Shown here one piece after another: positions 1 through 6,916 of a DNA stretch of 30,380 nt. Made by a program: the position numbers and the translations under genes. The DNA comes from a virus. Within the stretch, counting starts at the first letter, position 1. Every line of letters starts with the position of its first letter. The DNA is taken from positions 1-30,380 of IMG/VR virus record IMGVR_UViG_3300033153_001318; one strand, written 5' to 3'. The notes under the pieces are model-generated. The model saw only the letters and a program-made list of their open reading frames with translations, had not been told where the DNA came from and searched no databases.

Positions 1-2154
1 ACATTTGCGATAAGTGGTGTTACTGCAGACAATGATACATTTAATTTTACAACTTCATTTAATATTGCAAATTCAAATTACATATCAAAAGTATTTGGTA
101 AATCTAACTTTGCAAAACCTAAATCTGAAGTTCCATTATTCTTAGAAGAAGAATATTATAACTTACTAAACACAGGTTATAGACTTGGTAGGGTGAGAGG
201 TCTTGATTGTTCATTAACGGCATTACCAAGTGCAAGACAAGACTTAGGTTCTAATACAAGTATCGGTTGGTATTTAGATAGGTACCAAACACCTGAAACA
301 CCATATTTAGTTTCCGAACTTAGAGGTAACAAAGTTTATGATATGTTTAAGTTCTTAACTATATCTGATGGTAATTCAGCAAACTTAGAGGTTAAAATAT
401 CAATAATGAATATTTCATTTAACAATGGAACGTTTGATGTTGTTGTTCGTGACTTCTTTGATACTGACGCAAATCCAGTTGTATTAGAAAAATTCACTAA
501 CTGTACTATGGACCCGAATCAAAATAGTTTTGTGGCTAAGAAAATTGGTACATCGAACGGAGACTTTGAATTGAGGTCAAGATTTATAATGTTAGAAATG
601 AATGAAGATGCACCTATAGGTTCACTACCTTGTGGATTTAAAGGTTATCAAACTAGACAATATTCAGGAGTTAAATCACCATTCTTAGAGTATAAAACTA
701 AATACGACACACCAGGTGAGGTTATATGGAATCCACCATTCGGAGCAGCTACGGGAACTGATAATGAAACAAGAAGTTCGGGCGATAAAGTAAGAAGAAC
801 ATTCTTAGGTGTTTCTAATACCGCTGGTATTGACGCAGACTTCTTATCTTATAAAGGAAAACAAAATCCTACCAATTTAGCAACTGCTACTGATTCACAA
901 CCATGGGCTTACCTTACTAAAGGTTACCATATGGATTCAGGAGCAACGGTTATTTTAATTTCATCTAATTATGTAACTTCAGGTCAAACTGCATTTGAAG
1001 TGGGTAACGCAAGTTTCGATTCGGAACCTGATGAAAGTAGTCCTTACTATAGACTAAACTCTCGTAAGTTCACTGTAGTACCGTCAGGAGGTTTTGACGG
1101 ATGGGATATCTATAGAGAATATAGAACTAATGGTGACAGATACCAATTAGGGGCAGCAGGATTTAGAGCAGGTGCGGCACCTTCTATAACTTACCCAACC
1201 GCAACAGGATGGGGAGCGTTTAAACAAATCACAGGTCCTGACCAATTAACTTGGGCAAATACTGATTATTACGCATACCTATGGGGTCAGTATACATTTA
1301 ATAACCCTGAAGCGGTTAATATAAATGTATTCACAACACCAGGTATTGATTATGTTAATAATTCTAATCTTGTTGAGTCAGCAATTGATATGATAGAACA
1401 AGACAGAGCGGATTCAATCTATATCTGTACTACACCTGATTATCAAATGTTTACACCAACATTAGGTGATTTCGACACTAATTTCATTTATCCTGAAGAG
1501 GCGGTAGATAATTTAGAAGATACAGGAATTGATTCTAACTACACCGCAACTTACTATCCATGGATATTAACAAGAGATTCGGTAAATAATACACAAATTT
1601 ATCTTCCACCAACAGGTGAAGTTGTTAGAAACTTAGCATTAACAGATAATATAGCTTTCCCTTGGTTCGCATCAGCGGGTTACACAAGAGGTTTAGTTAA
1701 TTCGGTTAAAGCACGTAAGAAGTTAACACAAGAAGATAGAGACACTTTATATGTAGGAAGATTAAACCCAATCGCGACCTTCTCAGATGTAGGTACTGTT
1801 ATATGGGGTAATAAAACTACACAGATTAAAGAATCTGCACTTGACAGAATAAACGTTAGAAGATTGTTATTACAAGCACGTAAATTAATTTCCGCAGTAG
1901 CAGTTAGGTTATTGTTCGAACAAAATGACGAACAAGTAAGACAAGAATTCTTAGATTCAGTTAATCCAATCTTAGACAGTATTAGAAGAGATAGAGGTTT
2001 AATTGACTTTAGAGTGACAGTTTCTGGAACTCCTGAAGATTTAGACTCGAACACGTTAACAGGTAAAATTTATCTGAAACCAACAAGAGCACTTGAATTC
2101 ATCGATATTGAATTCTTGATTACACCTACAGGAGCTTCTTTCGAAGATATTTAA
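1..2154 (+). CDS. gp18: Tail sheath protein, gp18-like (5' end missing)
   Basis: This is the contractile sheath subunit, which polymerises around the tail tube and contracts to drive it through the host envelope. The frame is open from the first base of the window. A GTG at 193 is internal, because sensible coding continues upstream of it, so the true start lies outside the window. About 717 codons are visible, more than the whole T4 sheath (659 residues). The last 120 or so residues carry the typical sheath C-terminal domain: a DRINVRRLLL segment near visible residue 616, a helical stretch with FEQND, then RGLIDFRV and a closing beta strand (LEFIDIEFLI). The middle part is probably the variable surface domains. 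The gene ends in TAA and is followed by a hairpin. The identification is firm; the exact N-terminus cannot be seen. Confidence 0.9.
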   Translation, partial: TFAISGVTADNDTFNFTTSFNIANSNYISKVFGKSNFAKPKSEVPLFLEEEYYNLLNTGYRLGRVRGLDCSLTALPSARQDLGSNTSIGWYLDRYQTPETPYLVSELRGNKVYDMFKFLTISDGNSANLEVKISIMNISFNNGTFDVVVRDFFDTDANPVVLEKFTNCTMDPNQNSFVAKKIGTSNGDFELRSRFIMLEMNEDAPIGSLPCGFKGYQTRQYSGVKSPFLEYKTKYDTPGEVIWNPPFGAATGTDNETRSSGDKVRRTFLGVSNTAGIDADFLSYKGKQNPTNLATATDSQPWAYLTKGYHMDSGATVILISSNYVTSGQTAFEVGNASFDSEPDESSPYYRLNSRKFTVVPSGGFDGWDIYREYRTNGDRYQLGAAGFRAGAAPSITYPTATGWGAFKQITGPDQLTWANTDYYAYLWGQYTFNNPEAVNINVFTTPGIDYVNNSNLVESAIDMIEQDRADSIYICTTPDYQMFTPTLGDFDTNFIYPEEAVDNLEDTGIDSNYTATYYPWILTRDSVNNTQIYLPPTGEVVRNLALTDNIAFPWFASAGYTRGLVNSVKARKKLTQEDRDTLYVGRLNPIATFSDVGTVIWGNKTTQIKESALDRINVRRLLLQARKLISAVAVRLLFEQNDEQVRQEFLDSVNPILDSIRRDRGLIDFRVTVSGTPEDLDSNTLTGKIYLKPTRALEFIDIEFLITPTGASFEDI

Positions 2155-2162
2155 TATCTGAC

Positions 2163-2169
2163 TATTTAT
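2163..2169 (+). promoter_or_regulatory. TATTTAT box downstream of sheath gene
   Basis: This is one of eight TATTTAT heptamers found in intergenic leaders. It lies 9 bases after the sheath stop and 63 bases before the 50-aa ORF. A GC-rich hairpin follows directly, so the box may drive the small ORF and HAD gene, or it may be fortuitous here. It is the least convincing member of the set because of its distance from the next start. Confidence 0.25.
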
Positions 2170-2175
2170 TATATT

Positions 2176-2197
2176 GAGGAGGGTTAATTCCCTCCTC
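2176..2197 (+). terminator. Hairpin after sheath gene, terminator candidate
   Basis: GAGGAGGG and CCCTCCTC form a perfect 8-bp stem around a TTAATT loop, 21 bases after the sheath stop. It is strikingly GC-rich for this genome. Only a short, weak T run (TCTTA) follows, so it may be a weak terminator, an mRNA-stabilising end or a processing signal. A 12-bp palindrome, TTAAACGTTTAA, lies just downstream at 2206-2217. Confidence 0.55.
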
Positions 2198-2232
2198 TTA
2201 GCCTATTAAACGTTTAAATAAAAAAAAAGGAA

Positions 2233-2385
2233 ATGGAATTTAAGAAAAAAGCACTTAACGAAGCGTTATCTATTAAAGCTAACGGAACTAAGTCTTTCTC
2301 TGAAAAACCTCAAAATATTGTAATTTCTGAGAATCAGTTAGAAAGATTAATTGAAAAACTTAATACTAATAAAGATAAGAAGTAA
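2233..2385 (+). CDS. Small protein of unknown function (50 aa)
   Basis: This is an ATG-to-TAA frame of 50 codons. It starts after a poly-A/AAGGA leader that is one of the few Shine-Dalgarno-like sequences in the window, 3 bases before the ATG. The product begins with a basic MEFKKKALNEALS segment and ends in an amphipathic helix (ISENQLERLIEKL) with a lysine-rich tail. There is no signal peptide or membrane segment. Its stop shares one base with the start of the HAD-like gene (TAATG), which implies translational coupling and possibly a joint function. I recognise no family. It is accepted as real because of the leader, the coding-like composition and the tight junction. Confidence 0.6.
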   Translation: MEFKKKALNEALSIKANGTKSFSEKPQNIVISENQLERLIEKLNTNKDKK

Positions 2386-3236
2386 TGAGTATAAAAAGGA
2401 TTATTAGAGAGTTTTATCACGAAAAACAATTACGTGAAGGGTTTGACCCTGAGGGTAATCCTGATTTAAAATACTATGCTTTTGATTGGGACGACAATAT
2501 CGCTACAATGCCAACTCAGATTATTGTTATGTCTGATGAAGGTAAAGAAATAGGTATGTCTACCGAGGATTTTGCAGATTATCGAGGGTCCATAGGTAAA
2601 GAACCTTTCGAATATAAAGGTGAAATGGTTGTGGGGTATGCCGATGACCCATACAGAAACTTCGGTGTAAAGGGAGATAAAGCATTTATAATTGACTCAA
2701 TGATGGCAAAGCCAGGTCCTTCATGGAACGATTTTGTTGAAGCAATAAACGGTGGTTCAATTTTCTCAATTATAACTGCAAGAGGTCACACACCATCAGT
2801 ATTACGTGATGCTATATATAATATGATAGTAACTAACCACAATGGTATTGACAAAGATATGTTAATTGACAATTTAAAGAAATATCGTAATATGTCGGGT
2901 GACGATGAAAAAGACTCATCAATAATGATTAACGATTATTTAGACCTTAACAAGTATTATCCCGTAACATATGGTGAGGGTAATGCTGCGGACCCTGAAG
3001 AGGGTAAAATAAAGGCGTTAAGAGAATTTATTTCATATGTTAAGGAGATGAGTGAAAGAATCGGTAAAAAAGCCTTTCTTAAGAATGATATAAAAAATAA
3101 TTTTATACCTATGATTGGGTTTTCTGATGATGACCCAGGCAATGTAGAAAAGATTAAAGCATTTTTAGATAAAGAATATGAAGATAAACCAGTTAAAACG
3201 TATTTAACTAAAGGAGGAGATAAAAAAGAAGTTTAA
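2385..3236 (+). CDS. HAD-superfamily phosphatase-like protein
   Basis: This 283-aa soluble protein has the haloacid dehalogenase core motifs. Motif I is AFDWDDN, with the nucleophile and acid at D34 and D36. Motif II is SIITARG, with T131. Motif IV is GFSDDDPGN at 245-253, with metal-binding acidic residues 248-250. The roughly 90 residues between motifs I and II would form a cap. HAD enzymes usually transfer or remove phosphate. Candidate substrates are nucleotides, nucleic acid 3' ends or a phosphoprotein, and the sequence does not choose between them. The motif III lysine is not assigned; several lysines at 228-237 could serve. The gene is coupled to the 50-aa ORF upstream and sits between sheath and tube genes, which is unexpected for a metabolic enzyme. 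HAD membership is fairly secure; the function is unknown. Confidence 0.75.
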   Translation: MSIKRIIREFYHEKQLREGFDPEGNPDLKYYAFDWDDNIATMPTQIIVMSDEGKEIGMSTEDFADYRGSIGKEPFEYKGEMVVGYADDPYRNFGVKGDKAFIIDSMMAKPGPSWNDFVEAINGGSIFSIITARGHTPSVLRDAIYNMIVTNHNGIDKDMLIDNLKKYRNMSGDDEKDSSIMINDYLDLNKYYPVTYGEGNAADPEEGKIKALREFISYVKEMSERIGKKAFLKNDIKNNFIPMIGFSDDDPGNVEKIKAFLDKEYEDKPVKTYLTKGGDKKEV

Positions 3237-3313
3237 ATTATTAATATTTTATTTGCTCTAGTAGAGATTACTGAAAAAAAAATAAAAGTAAATAGAAAAA
3301 CTTTCTAACTGGA

Positions 3314-3320
3314 TATTTAT
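3314..3320 (+). promoter_or_regulatory. TATTTAT box and overlapping T4-late-like TATAAATA upstream of tail tube
   Basis: TATTTAT lies 38 bases upstream of the tail tube start. It overlaps TATAAATA at 3318-3325, which is exactly the T4 late promoter -10 consensus. The upstream region 3237-3357 holds no gene. It is the only place where both orientations of the motif are present, and it precedes a gene that would be expressed strongly and late. Confidence 0.45.
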
Positions 3321-3357
3321 AAATAAATAAACTAAAGAAATATAAAACCAAAATACA

Positions 3358-3846
3358 ATGGCAGACTTATTAATGAAAATGCCCGTTCCCTATGAACCAA
3401 AAAGGAAGAATCGATTTATTCTATCGTTTCCATCTTCATTGGGTATTAATTCTTGGTATGTTGAGTCTACATCAAGACCTAACATCCAAATCGGGTCAAC
3501 TGAAATTCCTTTTTTAAATACATCCACATATGTGGCAGGTAGATTCGTGTGGAACACGATAAACGTTACATTCCGTGACCCAATTGGACCATCAGCTTCA
3601 CAAGCTTTAATGGAATGGGTTAGATTACACTCAGAGTCCGTAACAGGTCGTATGGGTTATGCTGCAGGATACAAAAAGGACTTAGACTTGGAAATGTTAG
3701 ACCCAACAGGAGTTGCAGTCGAAAAATGGATTCTTCAAGGAACATTCTTAACGGATGTCAATTTCGATAGTTTAGGTTACAGTGATGATGCTCTTGCTAC
3801 AATAACAGCAACATTACGTCCTGATAGATGTATTTTGGTATATTAA
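3358..3846 (+). CDS. gp19: Tail tube protein, gp19-like
   Basis: This is the structural subunit of the inner tail tube, stacked as hexamers inside the sheath. The 162-aa length matches T4 gp19 (163 aa). The sequence shows the expected features: an N-terminal MADLLMKMPVPYEPKRKNRF segment, a central beta-rich region with a conserved FRDPIGPSAS loop, and the terminal strand ATITATLRPDRCIL typical of the gp19 family. The start has no Shine-Dalgarno, only an A-rich leader (AAAATACAATG). A strong hairpin terminator follows, so it probably forms its own transcription unit behind the late-type promoter element, in keeping with a protein needed in many copies. Confidence 0.92.
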   Translation: MADLLMKMPVPYEPKRKNRFILSFPSSLGINSWYVESTSRPNIQIGSTEIPFLNTSTYVAGRFVWNTINVTFRDPIGPSASQALMEWVRLHSESVTGRMGYAAGYKKDLDLEMLDPTGVAVEKWILQGTFLTDVNFDSLGYSDDALATITATLRPDRCILVY

Positions 3847-3890
3847 TATAAAATAGTATTGATTAAAAATCAATCAATCATATATTTAAG

Positions 3891-3924
3891 ACCATAGGAG
3901 TCATTGTACTTCTATGGTTTTTTT
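3891..3924 (+). terminator. Rho-independent terminator after tail tube
   Basis: ACCATAGGAG (3891-3900) pairs with CTTCTATGGT (3909-3918) in a 10-bp stem with one G-T pair and an 8-base loop. A run of seven T follows. A weaker 7-bp hairpin (ATTGATT/AATCAAT, 3858-3874) sits just upstream. This is a textbook factor-independent terminator. Confidence 0.85.
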
Positions 3925-3939
3925 ATTATATAGACAATT

Positions 3940-4689
3940 ATGGACCAAGGAAAACAATACGGACAAATGAATATGGACTTACCACATGACGTGGTACCAT
4001 TACCATCACAAGGGTTATTCTATTCAAATAAGAAGAAATCTCTTAAAGTAGGTTATCTAACCGCTCAAGATGAAAATATATTATTATCGACAGGTGGGGA
4101 TAAAAACTTAGTGATGACACTATTAAAAAATAAAATTTATGAACCTGACTTCAACGTCAATGAAATACTTGATGGAGATGCAGAAGCAATACTTATATTT
4201 TTAAGAAACACCGCGTTTGGTCCTGACTATAACTTTAAATTAAAAGACCCAAAAACAAAAAAAGATTTTGACGCGACTATTTTATTAGACGAGTTAAATA
4301 TTCTACAACCTAAAATAAAACCAAACGACAAAGGATTGTTTGAGTTTAACTTACCAAAAACAGGGGTTAACGTTGTTTGTCGACTTTTAAATGTAGGAGA
4401 CACTACAGAACTAAGTAAATTAGATGAAAGTTATCCGGTAGGGGTCACAGTTCCAATAGTTACAAAAAGATTAGAAAAACACGTTGTTTCAATTGACGGT
4501 GATGAAAGCCGAGAAAAAATATCAACTTTTATAAATACGCTACCTATTATGGATTCTAAATTTATTAGAAACACAATGTCAGATTGTGAACCTAAATTAG
4601 ACCTTGATAGAACTGTTACAGCCCCGTCAGGAGAAAAAGTGAATGTGCGTATCACTTTTGGGGCAGAGTTTTTTCGTCCTTTCTTCTGA
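3940..4689 (+). CDS. Baseplate hub/tail assembly protein, gp26/gp51-like
   Basis: This 249-aa protein resembles the T4 gp26/gp51 baseplate hub family. It has an N-terminal LPSQGLFY motif, a TAQDENILL segment (DE followed by small hydrophobics), a helical part with LIFLRNTAFGPDY, and a beta-rich C-terminal half ending in VNVRITFGAEFF. In T4 these proteins act in hub assembly. Its place between the tail tube and tape measure is also where many tailed phages encode tail assembly chaperones. The gene follows a strong terminator, and its leader lacks a Shine-Dalgarno and a TATTTAT box, so its promoter is not obvious. The stop TGA overlaps a second reading frame (see the small CDS at 4703). The family call is moderate; gp26 versus gp51 cannot be decided. 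Confidence 0.65.
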   Translation: MDQGKQYGQMNMDLPHDVVPLPSQGLFYSNKKKSLKVGYLTAQDENILLSTGGDKNLVMTLLKNKIYEPDFNVNEILDGDAEAILIFLRNTAFGPDYNFKLKDPKTKKDFDATILLDELNILQPKIKPNDKGLFEFNLPKTGVNVVCRLLNVGDTTELSKLDESYPVGVTVPIVTKRLEKHVVSIDGDESREKISTFINTLPIMDSKFIRNTMSDCEPKLDLDRTVTAPSGEKVNVRITFGAEFFRPFF

Positions 4690-4702
4690 TTATAGGAAAA
4701 CT

Positions 4703-4864
4703 ATGCTTGATGAGTTCTACTATTTGAGTAAACATGTTAATATGTCTTACTCAGACCTTCAAACTATGCCCACCTACGAGAGAAAATTTTTCATTGACAA
4801 ACTATCGTCAGAATTTCAAAAAAGAAATGAGGAAATCGAGAAACAAAGACAAAAATCCCGTTAA
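4703..4864 (+). CDS. Small tail-assembly-type protein (53 aa), or 3' part of a frameshift product
   Basis: The likely independent start is the ATG at 4703, with AGGA 6 to 9 bases upstream, and the product is 53 aa. It contains LSKHVNMSYSDL and a MPTYERKFF motif, then a highly charged C-terminal helix (EKQRQKSR). This helical pattern resembles the short second proteins or C-terminal extensions of phage tail chaperones. The frame is open upstream to 4643, inside the 3' end of the gp26-like gene, where a run of six T (4669-4674) could allow a +1 or -2 slip. That would give a fusion of about 307 aa. Whether it is translated separately, as a fusion, or both cannot be decided from sequence. Confidence 0.6.
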   Translation: MLDEFYYLSKHVNMSYSDLQTMPTYERKFFIDKLSSEFQKRNEEIEKQRQKSR

Positions 4865-4868
4865 TCAA

Positions 4869-4875
4869 TATTTAT
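4869..4875 (+). promoter_or_regulatory. TATTTAT box upstream of tape measure
   Basis: The heptamer lies 14 bases before the tape measure start, in the 25-base gap after the small ORF. An AAAA run (TTGTAAAAG) follows, as in several other copies. At this distance the transcript would have a very short leader. Confidence 0.4.
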
Positions 4876-4889
4876 TGTAAAAGTATTTT

Positions 4890-6854
4890 ATGTTTTTAAA
4901 TGAGGGAAATGGTTTAGTTGGTGATACTAAGGCTTTATCCGAGAATATTAAATTGGCGGATGTTAGCTTAAAAACCTTTGCAGGTAATTTGAGGACTAGT
5001 ATTACAAATGTCCAACAAGTTATAAATAATGCTGCGGAGATAAATACAAAAGCCGCCAATACGGTTAGGACTACTCTTGGTCAAACCCGTGTTGTAAGTA
5101 ATCAAGTTCAGAGAGTTGTTGCACAGGCAGCAAAAACAACCGAACTTATTGGTGTTGACGCTTCAAAAAACTTAGAGTTATTTGGTGCATTGAACGAATC
5201 AATGCAAAGAAATACATTTTTTACTGACCAACAAATTAGTAGATTTCAGTTATTAGGTTCGATGGCTAACATGACTTCAGCACAATTAGCTGAGATGGCG
5301 ACCTCTTTTGATACTTTGGGGTATACCACTGACCAAACTTTAGACATGATGTCAGATATGACCGATGAGGCAAGGGCCTATGGTGTTAATGTTTCAGCTT
5401 TCATGGGAGAGGTTAATAAAAACCTGAAACTGATGGTTAGTTATAATTTTAAAGATGGGGTTCAGGGATTATCTAAAATGGTTGCGGAAGCTCAGGCATT
5501 AAGAATTGATATGAGTAAAACTGTTAGTTTTGCAGATGAATTAATGTCACCAGATAAAGCCATTGAAACTGCCGCTGGTTTCCAAATGTTAGGTGGAGCA
5601 GTCGGTGCGTTAGGGGACCCATTCCAATTACTACATATGGCTCAGACTGACATGGAAGGGTTACAAACGAGCCTTGTAGATATGGCGGGAGCCTCAGTAG
5701 ATTTTAATAAAGAGACTGGGGAGTTTAATATTCCGGTTACTGAAATGTATCGTCTTAGAGAAGCTGCGAGCTTAGCAGGACAATCTTACCAAGAATTCTC
5801 AGAAATGGCTATGAACGCGGCCCAAAGAACTGAAAAATTAAAATTACTTGATGGGTTTAATACTGTACCTGAAGAACAAAAAGAATTAATTGCAAGTTTA
5901 GGTAAAATTGGGGCTAACGGAACCATGGAAATAACGATGCCTGATGGGTCTATTAAAAAAATAGGTGAAGGGTTCAATGAGTTAGTTGCTAGTGATTACG
6001 GAGAACTACAAAGTATGTTAGATGTTAATAATATGTCTGAACTAGACGTTGCTAAACAATCTATGGGTTTCTTAAATGAAATACAGGCGGCTCAAAACAC
6101 ACTTGTAAAGCTAACGACATTAAATTTAGTTCAATCAGGTGGATTTGAAACTTTCGGAGAAAACATATCTAAAGTACAATCATTATTAACTGAAAGTTTT
6201 TTAGCTAGAGAAAGTGAAGTAGCATTACCTGAAAGTGTGACCACTAGTTTTGGTACACTAGCAACACAACTTAAATTAGATAAAACCGATGCTGATGAAA
6301 TGGCAAATGCGATAGTTGATGGACTTAATAAGTTTAGTGAGACAGTAGACAGTAAATTAGTACCCGCATTGGAAAATATTGATTATGGTACATTAATAAT
6401 TGACCCACTAAAAAAAGGGTGGAGTAATCTTACTGAAGCATTAAAAGACCTACCTTTCCTTGAAATTATCGGTGATACTATAAATGTAAGTAGTGGTAGA
6501 TTTGATAGGAGTAATGAAGATAATACTGTAAATGTAAGTGGTGATAGATTTGATAGGACCAATAACAATACAACTGAGGTGAGTGATAGATTTGATAGAA
6601 GTAATATGGCAGTTAACAATATAGAAACTGCGAGTCTTAATGTTAATTCTACAGATAATACTCCTGTACAATTGGCGGTAAACGGACAAGTTAATCTCAA
6701 CATAGAAGGAATACCAACAAACTCACCAATGACTAAAGAAGAGTTAGCCACCCTATTAGTTAATAATCCTGACGCCATGTTTAAAATAAAATCTCAATTA
6801 GAAAATAGATTAGGTACCTTAACAGAATTTAATATGGGCGGTGGATACGGATAA
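4890..6854 (+). CDS. Tail tape measure protein (gp29 position)
   Basis: This 654-aa protein is predicted to be the tape measure, which fills the tail tube, sets tail length and leaves ahead of the DNA. Evidence is its position after tube and chaperone-type genes, a size close to T4 gp29 (590 aa), and long helical, Ala/Met/Gln-rich sequence. It contains the glycine-rich AAGFQMLGGAVGALGDP segment (about residues 231-247) common in tape-measure-like proteins. Residues 1-80 are helical and look like a coiled coil. Residues about 530-575 are a low-complexity Asn/Ser/Asp region with three RFDR repeats, joining the helical body to a C-terminal domain ending NMGGGYG. The ATG at 4890 has no Shine-Dalgarno; a later start is possible. 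No clear membrane helix is visible. Confidence 0.75.
   Translation: MFLNEGNGLVGDTKALSENIKLADVSLKTFAGNLRTSITNVQQVINNAAEINTKAANTVRTTLGQTRVVSNQVQRVVAQAAKTTELIGVDASKNLELFGALNESMQRNTFFTDQQISRFQLLGSMANMTSAQLAEMATSFDTLGYTTDQTLDMMSDMTDEARAYGVNVSAFMGEVNKNLKLMVSYNFKDGVQGLSKMVAEAQALRIDMSKTVSFADELMSPDKAIETAAGFQMLGGAVGALGDPFQLLHMAQTDMEGLQTSLVDMAGASVDFNKETGEFNIPVTEMYRLREAASLAGQSYQEFSEMAMNAAQRTEKLKLLDGFNTVPEEQKELIASLGKIGANGTMEITMPDGSIKKIGEGFNELVASDYGELQSMLDVNNMSELDVAKQSMGFLNEIQAAQNTLVKLTTLNLVQSGGFETFGENISKVQSLLTESFLARESEVALPESVTTSFGTLATQLKLDKTDADEMANAIVDGLNKFSETVDSKLVPALENIDYGTLIIDPLKKGWSNLTEALKDLPFLEIIGDTINVSSGRFDRSNEDNTVNVSGDRFDRTNNNTTEVSDRFDRSNMAVNNIETASLNVNSTDNTPVQLAVNGQVNLNIEGIPTNSPMTKEELATLLVNNPDAMFKIKSQLENRLGTLTEFNMGGGYG
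6489..6604 (+). repeat. Three imperfect in-frame repeats in the tape measure gene
   Basis: The DNA motif GATAGATTTGATAG, with variants, occurs three times. It encodes RFDR at residues 537, 553 and 567, at intervals of 16 and 14 residues. Each is followed by Ser/Thr-Asn and an Asn/Asp-rich linker. The near-identity of the DNA suggests recent slippage or unequal recombination in a flexible linker. Confidence 0.75.
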
Positions 6855-6866
6855 ATCTATAAACTG

Positions 6867-6890
6867 TGGTTATATAAAATAATATAACCA
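6867..6890 (+). terminator. Hairpin after tape measure gene
   Basis: TGGTTATAT pairs with ATATAACCA in a perfect 9-bp stem around an AAAATA loop, 12 bases after the tape measure stop. The following sequence is T-rich but interrupted (TCTATTTAT), and it includes the next TATTTAT box. This is a possible terminator placed directly before the next promoter element. Confidence 0.5.
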
Positions 6891-6892
6891 TC

Positions 6893-6899
6893 TATTTAT
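6893..6899 (+). promoter_or_regulatory. TATTTAT box upstream of the 1587-aa tail gene
   Basis: The box sits between the hairpin and the start codon, 17 bases before the ATG. Its context, CTATTTATCTAAAAA, is nearly the same as the copy at 29957 (CTATTTATCTTAAAAA). This pair gives the best support that the element extends beyond the heptamer. Confidence 0.45.
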
Positions 6900-6916
6900 C
6901 TAAAAAGAATATATAG

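Noticed and set aside
193-195. GTG as the start of the sheath gene
   Set aside because: The same frame is open and protein-like back to base 1, so this is an internal valine codon.
1680-2054. 124-aa antisense frame in the sheath gene
   Set aside because: It is a shadow of a well-supported gene on the other strand, with no leader, promoter or recognisable motif.
2206-2217. Palindrome TTAAACGTTTAA as an operator
   Set aside because: A single AT-rich 12-bp palindrome is weak evidence; no second copy was noticed to support a repressor site.
3237-3357. Small RNA gene or hidden ORF in the gap before the tail tube
   Set aside because: The stretch is A/T-rich with no stable fold or coding frame; only the promoter-like elements near its end are supported.
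6498-6604. CRISPR-like array
   Set aside because: Only three short imperfect units with unequal spacing, in frame with a protein repeat.
6383-6778. 131-aa and 79-aa antisense frames across the tape measure repeats
   Set aside because: Their repetitive Ser/Leu/Ile make-up is just the complement of the RFDR repeats; no independent support.
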